Translations under genes and position numbers: made by a program
Part shown: one piece after another, positions 59,671 through 64,000 of the stretch
Numbering within the stretch: the first letter of the stretch is position 1
Layout of the letters: every line of letters begins with the position of its first letter
The notes under the pieces: generated by a model
Database searches by the model: none
Seen by the model: only the letters and a program-made list of their open reading frames with translations
What the model was told of the DNA's origin: nothing
Assembly (NCBI RefSeq): GCF_003121585.1
Contig: NZ_QEOO01000037.1
Location: 372,001-436,000, forward strand
DNA from: Nocardioides speluncae
GTDB taxonomy: Bacteria; Actinomycetota; Actinomycetes; Propionibacteriales; Nocardioidaceae
Reading direction: 5' to 3'
Length of the DNA stretch: 64,000 bases

Positions 59671-59775
59671 GTCCGTCTCGGCGGCGGCCAGGTCACCCGC
59701 GGCAAGATGCGCTACTACGGCCCCGGCCCGTGCCGCCTCGGCACCGAGTTCCGAGCGCGCCGAATCGGCCGCTGA
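59671..59775 (+). other. Possible coding remnant without a start
   Basis: A 34-codon open stretch (VRLGGGQVTRGKMRYYGPGP...RLGTEFRARRIGR, stop) with the strong GC3 bias of real genes but no upstream start codon; a stop lies just before it. It may be the tail of a lost gene. A later ATG would leave only 22 residues. Confidence 0.3.
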
Positions 59776-59826
59776 TCCAGGTCAAACCGACGTCTTCTGC
59801 CACCGACGCCCATGTTACTTACAGCA

Positions 59827-59857
59827 CCCGTTACTAACACGTGCTGTTAGTAACGGG
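59827..59857. promoter_or_regulatory. Perfect operator dyad overlapping the ATPase-nuclease promoter
   Basis: cccgttactaaca (59827-59839) and tgttagtaacggg (59845-59857) are exact reverse complements, five-base spacer. The next base begins TAGTGT (59858-59863), a -10-like box six bases before the ATG at 59870, so a protein bound here would cover the -35 region. A related half-site tgttacttacag is at 59813-59824. Confidence 0.75.
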
Positions 59858-59869
59858 TAGTGTGAGTAT

Positions 59870-61261
59870 ATGGAGTTCGTCAATCGCGTCGATGAGCTGA
59901 AGCGTCTCGCGCACTGGTGGTCCGACCCCGATGCGCGGCTGGCCCTGGTCTTGGGCCGGCGACGGGTCGGGAAGACGGCCTTGATCCGCGAGTTTGTTCG
60001 TCGCGGAGAGAGTGCCGGATTCGGTCAAGTAGTCCACCACACTGGCGCCGGGCGGGGCCGCGCGGCAGAGCTGGCGTTGCTCTCAGAGGCTGTCCGGGCG
60101 GCTGGTCTGTTCCGGGGTTCACGGGACCTCCAGCAGCGACCGTTCGACAATTGGGACGATGCGTTGGATGCGCTCGCCGATGCTGCGCGCGACCATCCTG
60201 TCCTCGTCGTGCTCGACGAGTTTCCAGAGCTGGTCGTCACGTCACCGGAACTGCCGAATGTGCTCCGTGCCTTCCTCGACGGCATCAACAGCGAGTGTCG
60301 GCTGCGCCTGCTCCTAGCCGGTTCGGCGGTTCGGCACATGGCCGGGTTGGCAGAGGAGCGTGCCCCTCTCTACGGGCGGATCGATCTCTCCTTGCACTTG
60401 CATCCGTTCCGCCCGCATGAAGCGGCCATGATGCTTCCGGCGCTCGCTCCGGCCGACCGCGCCGTGGTCTACGGGCTGGTTGGTGGTGTACCCCTGTACC
60501 TGTCCTGGTGGGATCAGGAACGATCCGTGGTGGACAACCTCACTGAGCTGGCTTGCGAGCCGACCGGACGGCTCGTGTCGGAGGGCGACTTGGTCACGGC
60601 AACCGAGGTCGAACGCGGTGAGTACCCCAAAGCCGTGCTCTATGCGATTGCCAATGGGAAGACAAAGCACAACGAGATCAAGCAAGCCATCGGCGCTGAG
60701 CCGAGCAGGACTCTCGATCGCCTTGTTGAGATGCGCATGGTCGAACGCCTAGCCCCGGTTACTGCCGGGCGCACAACCCAACGCCGCTACCAGATCGCCG
60801 ACAATTTCCTCGCGTTCCACGTCGGACTGCTAAGTCGATTCCGCAGCGGGATCGAACGGGGTGCGGGAAAATCGGTCTGCAAGGCACTGATCGCTGGCCT
60901 CGACGACCACCTTGGCAAGCCTTGGGAGGCCGCCGTCCGCGATCACTTGTGGCGGATCGCGTCCCAGGAGGCTCTCGGCGACGGCGTGGTCGACATCGGG
61001 CCCTGGTGGCGTGACCGCCCATCGGTGGAGATCGACGCGGTCGCGTTGGCCGGGCGGGACCGGAGGCCGGTCGCAGCGGCCGAGGTTAAGTGGGCTCGGA
61101 CCGTCGACGGGCGGCGTCTGGCCTGGCAGTTGGCTGGCAAGGCGGAGCAGGTGCCCGGCATGGTCGACGCCCCGAAGCTGGTCTTGGCGGCGCGTGAGTC
61201 GGTGACTGACGCTCCGGACGACGCCCTCGTCGTGACTGCCGCCGACGTGTTCGACAACTGA
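59870..61261 (+). CDS. AAA-type ATPase with C-terminal DUF234 PD-(D/E)XK nuclease-like domain
   Basis: A 463-residue protein of the archaeal-ATPase/DUF234 type. Walker A is GRRRVGKT (29-36) and Walker B is VLVVLDEFPEL (about 111-121). A sensor-like RLRLLLAGSAVRHM follows, then a winged helix (KAVLYAIANGKTKHNEIKQAIGAEPSRTLDRLVEMRMVERLAPV). The C-terminal part has EIDAVAL (Asp389) and AEVKWAR (Glu405, Lys407), the D...E-x-K pattern of PD-(D/E)XK nucleases. Such proteins are widespread in archaea and patchy in bacteria, sometimes in mobile or defence contexts; the function here is unproven. Probably leaderless, with a strong dyad at its promoter. Confidence 0.85.
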   Translation: MEFVNRVDELKRLAHWWSDPDARLALVLGRRRVGKTALIREFVRRGESAGFGQVVHHTGAGRGRAAELALLSEAVRAAGLFRGSRDLQQRPFDNWDDALDALADAARDHPVLVVLDEFPELVVTSPELPNVLRAFLDGINSECRLRLLLAGSAVRHMAGLAEERAPLYGRIDLSLHLHPFRPHEAAMMLPALAPADRAVVYGLVGGVPLYLSWWDQERSVVDNLTELACEPTGRLVSEGDLVTATEVERGEYPKAVLYAIANGKTKHNEIKQAIGAEPSRTLDRLVEMRMVERLAPVTAGRTTQRRYQIADNFLAFHVGLLSRFRSGIERGAGKSVCKALIAGLDDHLGKPWEAAVRDHLWRIASQEALGDGVVDIGPWWRDRPSVEIDAVALAGRDRRPVAAAEVKWARTVDGRRLAWQLAGKAEQVPGMVDAPKLVLAARESVTDAPDDALVVTAADVFDN

Positions 61262-61291
61262 TTGGCGAGGAAGCGGCGGGCGCCGTACGCT
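61262..61291 (+). promoter_or_regulatory. Candidate ileS promoter
   Basis: TTGGCG (61262-61267) and TACGCT (61286-61291), 18-base spacer, start an mRNA at about 61298, just before the T-box Stem I hairpin. The -35 box adjoins the stop of the ATPase gene. Confidence 0.55.
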
Positions 61292-61297
61292 GGCGGC

Positions 61298-61553
61298 ACA
61301 GGCGTTCGAGCCGTCATCAGCGGCGAGCCTCCGGAAGAACGGTCTGACCGCGGTGTGGTCTCGACGACGGTTGCAGGGCAACCTGCTCGACCACCCGCTG
61401 TCGCTTAGTAGAACCGGACGGGTAGGCCCGTCACAGCCTTGATGAAGCGGTCCGCCGTCCCGGCGGGCAAGCGAGGTGGTACCGCGGCAGCCATGTCGTC
61501 CTCGTGGCAGAGCACCAAGCCCGAGTCGTACGACGTACCGCAGGAGCACACCG
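61298..61553 (+). promoter_or_regulatory. T-box riboswitch of ileS
   Basis: A short hairpin gccg-tcATCag-cggc (61310-61324) presents ATC, an Ile codon (61316-61318), in its loop: the ultrashort Stem I of actinobacterial ileS T-boxes. A second stem-loop, tggtc...ggttgc/gcaacc...gacca, is at about 61356-61393. The T-box core is TGGTACCGCGG (61477-61487), with antisequestrator arms cgagg (61472-61476) and cctcg (61500-61504). The base after TGG is T, matching discriminator A73 of tRNA-Ile. I could not find a clean sequestrator for the aggag site at 61542-61546. Confidence 0.85.
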
Positions 61554-64000
61554 ATGGCCTATCCGAAGGCATCATCCGACGACAGCAACGCCGTTCCGTC
61601 GACCCCGAAGTTCCCCGAGATCGAGGAGCGGGTTCTGGCGTACTGGAAGGACGACGAGACCTTCCTCGCGAGCGTCGACCAGCGCGAGCCCGGCGAGAAA
61701 GGCAGCAACGAGTTCGTCTTCTACGACGGGCCGCCGTTCGCCAACGGGCTGCCGCACTACGGCCACCTGCTGACCGGGTACGTCAAGGACCTGGTGCCGC
61801 GCTACCAGACGATGCGCGGCCACCGGGTCGAGCGCCGGTTCGGCTGGGACACCCACGGCCTGCCGGCCGAGCTGGAGGCGATGCGCCAGCTCGGGATGAA
61901 GACCACCGAGGAGATCCACGACCTCGGCATCGAGAAGTTCAACGCCGAGTGTCGCAAGTCGGTGCTGGCCTACACCCAGGAGTGGCGCGAGTACGTCACC
62001 CGGCAGGCCCGCTGGGTCGACTTCGACAACGACTACAAGACCCTTGACCTGGACTACATGGAGTCGGTCATGTGGGCCTTCCAGCAGCTCCACGAGAAGG
62101 GGCTGGTCTACGAGGGCTTCCGGGTGCTGCCCTACTGCTGGAACGACGAGACCCCGCTGTCCGCGCACGAGCTGCGGATGGACGACGACGTCTACCAGAC
62201 CCGGAAGGACCCTTCCGTCACCGTCGGCCTCCGCCTGGAGACCGGCGAGCTGGCGCTGGTCTGGACGACGACCCCGTGGACGCTGCCGGCCAACCTCGGG
62301 ATCATGGTCGGGCCCGACATCGACTACGTCGTGGTGGAGGCTCAGCTACCAGGTCACACCGGCACCGTGGAGCGGTACCTCATCGGCGAGGCCCGGCTGG
62401 CGGCGTACTCCCGCGAGCTGGGCGAGGACCCGGTCGTCGTGGAGCGGCTCAAGGGCCGCGACCTGCTCGGCCGCGCGTACACGCCGCCGTTCAGCTACTA
62501 CGCCGGTCACGAGAACGCGCACCGGGTGTTCGAGGCCGAGTTCGTCACCACCGAGGACGGCACCGGGCTAGTCCACACCGCAGGCGCCTTCGGTGAGGAG
62601 GACAAGATCGTCACCGACCGCGAGGGCATCGCGCCGGTGATCCCCGTCGGCAAGGACGGCCGGTTCACGGTCCCGGTCAACGACTACGCCGGCCTGCACG
62701 TCTTCGAGGCCAACCTCGAGATCATCGACCACCTCAAGGCGGCCACCCGCGGAGAGGGCGACCTGGGCTCGGTCACCGAGGGCACCGTGCTGCTGCGGCG
62801 CGAGTCCTACGACCACTCCTACCCGCACTGCTGGCGGTGCCGGGAGCCGCTGATCTACATGGCGGTGTCGTCGTGGTTCGTGTCCACGACCAAGATCCGC
62901 GACCGGATGCTGGAGCTCAACCAGGAGATCCGGTGGGTGCCCGACCACGTCAAGGACGGGCAGTTCGGCAAGTGGCTGGAGAACACCCGCGACTGGTCGA
63001 TCTCGCGCAACCGGTTCTGGGGCTCGCCGATCCCGGTGTGGCGCTCGGACGACCCGGCGTACCCGCGCACCGACGTGTACGGCTCGCTCGACGACCTGGA
63101 GCGCGACTTCGGGGTCCGGCCCGACGACCTGCACCGGCCGTTCGTCGACGACCTGACCCGGCCCAACCCGGACGACCCGACCGGCAAGTCGACCATGCGC
63201 CGGGTGACCGACGTCCTGGACTGCTGGTTCGAGTCCGGAGCGATGCCTTTCGCCCAGGTTCACTACCCTTTTCAGAACGTCGACTGGTTCGACGGTGCTG
63301 AATCGTCCGGCTCCGCCGGGGGGCACTTCCCGGGCGACTTCATCGTGGAGTACCTCGGGCAGACCCGCGGCTGGTTCTACACCATGCACGTGCTGGCGAC
63401 CGCGCTGTTCGACCGGCCGGCCTTCTCGACCTGCGTCAGCCACGGGATCGTGCTCGGCTCCGACGGCAACAAGATGTCGAAGTCGCTGCGCAACTACCCC
63501 AACGTCTACGAGGTCTTCGACCGCGACGGCGCCGACGCGATGCGCTGGTTCCTGATGTCCAGCCCGATCCTGCGCGGCGGCAACCTGATCGTCACCGAGC
63601 AGGGCATCCGCGACTCGGTGCGGCAGGTGCTGATCCCGCTCTGGAACTCCTGGTACTTCCTCTCGCTCTACGCGAACGCCGCTAACGACGGGCAGGGGTA
63701 CGACGCCCAGTGGTCCACCGACTCCAAGGACCCGCTGGACCGCTATCTGCTCGCCAAGCTGCGCCAGTACGTCGAGGCGATGACCCTCCAGCTCGACAAC
63801 TACGAGGTCGCCAACGCGTGCGACTCCACGCGCGGCTTCATCGACGTGCTGACCAACTGGTACATCCGGCGCTCCCGCGAGCGGTTCTGGTCGACCGACG
63901 GCGAGCTGGACACCGCGGCGTACGACACGCTCTACACGGTGCTGGAGGTCGTCTGCCGGGTGACCGCGCCGCTGCTGCCGCTGACCACCGAGGAGGTCTG
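61554..64000 (+). CDS. ileS: Isoleucyl-tRNA synthetase (3' end outside window)
   Basis: The first 815 codons of a class I synthetase of about 1050 residues. The HIGH-type motif is in YDGPPFANGLPHYGHLLTG (HYGH), the zinc/editing region follows (VWTTTPWTLPANLGIMVG; GTGLVHTAGAFGEED), then SISRNRFWGSPIPVW, the KMSKS loop DGNKMSKSLRNYPN and the anticodon-binding domain (NWYIRRSRERFW). The layout is the eukaryote-like long IleRS (ileS2 type), which tends to resist mupirocin; that last point is family knowledge and not tested here. ATG 61554 has AGGAG seven bases upstream and a T-box leader. No stop before the window ends. Confidence 0.96.
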   Translation, partial: MAYPKASSDDSNAVPSTPKFPEIEERVLAYWKDDETFLASVDQREPGEKGSNEFVFYDGPPFANGLPHYGHLLTGYVKDLVPRYQTMRGHRVERRFGWDTHGLPAELEAMRQLGMKTTEEIHDLGIEKFNAECRKSVLAYTQEWREYVTRQARWVDFDNDYKTLDLDYMESVMWAFQQLHEKGLVYEGFRVLPYCWNDETPLSAHELRMDDDVYQTRKDPSVTVGLRLETGELALVWTTTPWTLPANLGIMVGPDIDYVVVEAQLPGHTGTVERYLIGEARLAAYSRELGEDPVVVERLKGRDLLGRAYTPPFSYYAGHENAHRVFEAEFVTTEDGTGLVHTAGAFGEEDKIVTDREGIAPVIPVGKDGRFTVPVNDYAGLHVFEANLEIIDHLKAATRGEGDLGSVTEGTVLLRRESYDHSYPHCWRCREPLIYMAVSSWFVSTTKIRDRMLELNQEIRWVPDHVKDGQFGKWLENTRDWSISRNRFWGSPIPVWRSDDPAYPRTDVYGSLDDLERDFGVRPDDLHRPFVDDLTRPNPDDPTGKSTMRRVTDVLDCWFESGAMPFAQVHYPFQNVDWFDGAESSGSAGGHFPGDFIVEYLGQTRGWFYTMHVLATALFDRPAFSTCVSHGIVLGSDGNKMSKSLRNYPNVYEVFDRDGADAMRWFLMSSPILRGGNLIVTEQGIRDSVRQVLIPLWNSWYFLSLYANAANDGQGYDAQWSTDSKDPLDRYLLAKLRQYVEAMTLQLDNYEVANACDSTRGFIDVLTNWYIRRSRERFWSTDGELDTAAYDTLYTVLEVVCRVTAPLLPLTTEEV

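Overview
The window is a 64 kb piece of chromosome from a high-GC actinobacterium, most likely Nocardioides or a close relative in the Nocardioidaceae/Propionibacteriales. This rests on the very GC-rich third codon positions, frequent GTG starts and four-base ATGA/GTGA gene overlaps, a mycothiol gene (mshB), succinylase-type lysine genes (dapC, dapD), actinobacterial T-box leaders, and many genes whose -10 hexamer lies 6-9 nt before the start codon (leaderless mRNAs). It looks like ordinary chromosome. I saw no tRNA, rRNA, CRISPR array, transposase or phage module.

Layout. 0-15.6 kb: the 3' end of a divergent tuf paralogue, an O-methyltransferase, two PH-domain membrane proteins (one carrying repeat elements inside its coding sequence), a BNR-repeat protein, an acyl-CoA dehydrogenase, a TPR/DUF4331 pair, ychF with a small insertion at its 3' end, a sulfite-oxidase-like protein, then small enzymes, an EamA exporter and a Uma2 nuclease. 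15.6-20.8 kb: a secreted subtilase with RTX-like repeats, an unknown protein and a TetR regulator. 20.9-27.9 kb: a LivF-LivG-acyl-CoA ligase-LivH-LivM-LivK operon, probably controlled by that TetR through TAGCG-N2-CGCTA sites. 27.9-42.5 kb: a NUDIX hydrolase, a serine hydrolase, mshB, a VanW-type cell-wall protein, a second sulfite-oxidase-like protein, a frameshifted kup, an archaeal-type aspS behind a T-box, an FAD oxidoreductase, a lipoprotein and a GNAT. 42.6-46.9 kb: fdxA-dapC, a small locus with an HTH-UTRA regulator, and a divergent hydrolase/ArsR pair. 46.8-55.1 kb: three more RTX-like secreted proteins around an MFS/TetR unit, with decayed copies of an RTX C-terminus and a TetR tail. 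55.1-64 kb: two tandem structured repeats, a lysozyme/peptidase-like protein, dapD, a Thr/Ser dehydratase-like enzyme with a DinB protein, a small-ORF locus, an ATPase-nuclease protein with its own operator, and ileS behind a second T-box (ileS runs off the end).

Strongest observations. (1) aspS has a T-box leader that appears to act on translation, with a GAC codon in an ultrashort Stem I loop, a UGGC T-box base matching the G73 discriminator of tRNA-Asp/Asn, and perfectly formed, mutually exclusive antisequestrator and sequestrator helices. The window also holds the classical ileS T-box for comparison. (2) Two tandem elements of about 160 nt at 55153-55475 share a nearly identical core but have different terminal arms that stay complementary within each copy, which is covariation for a folded element. 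(3) A 24-bp copy of the ychF 3' end flanks a small inserted gene. (4) The RTX cluster shows duplication and decay, and its products share a Cys-bounded module ending in Ile-Pro.
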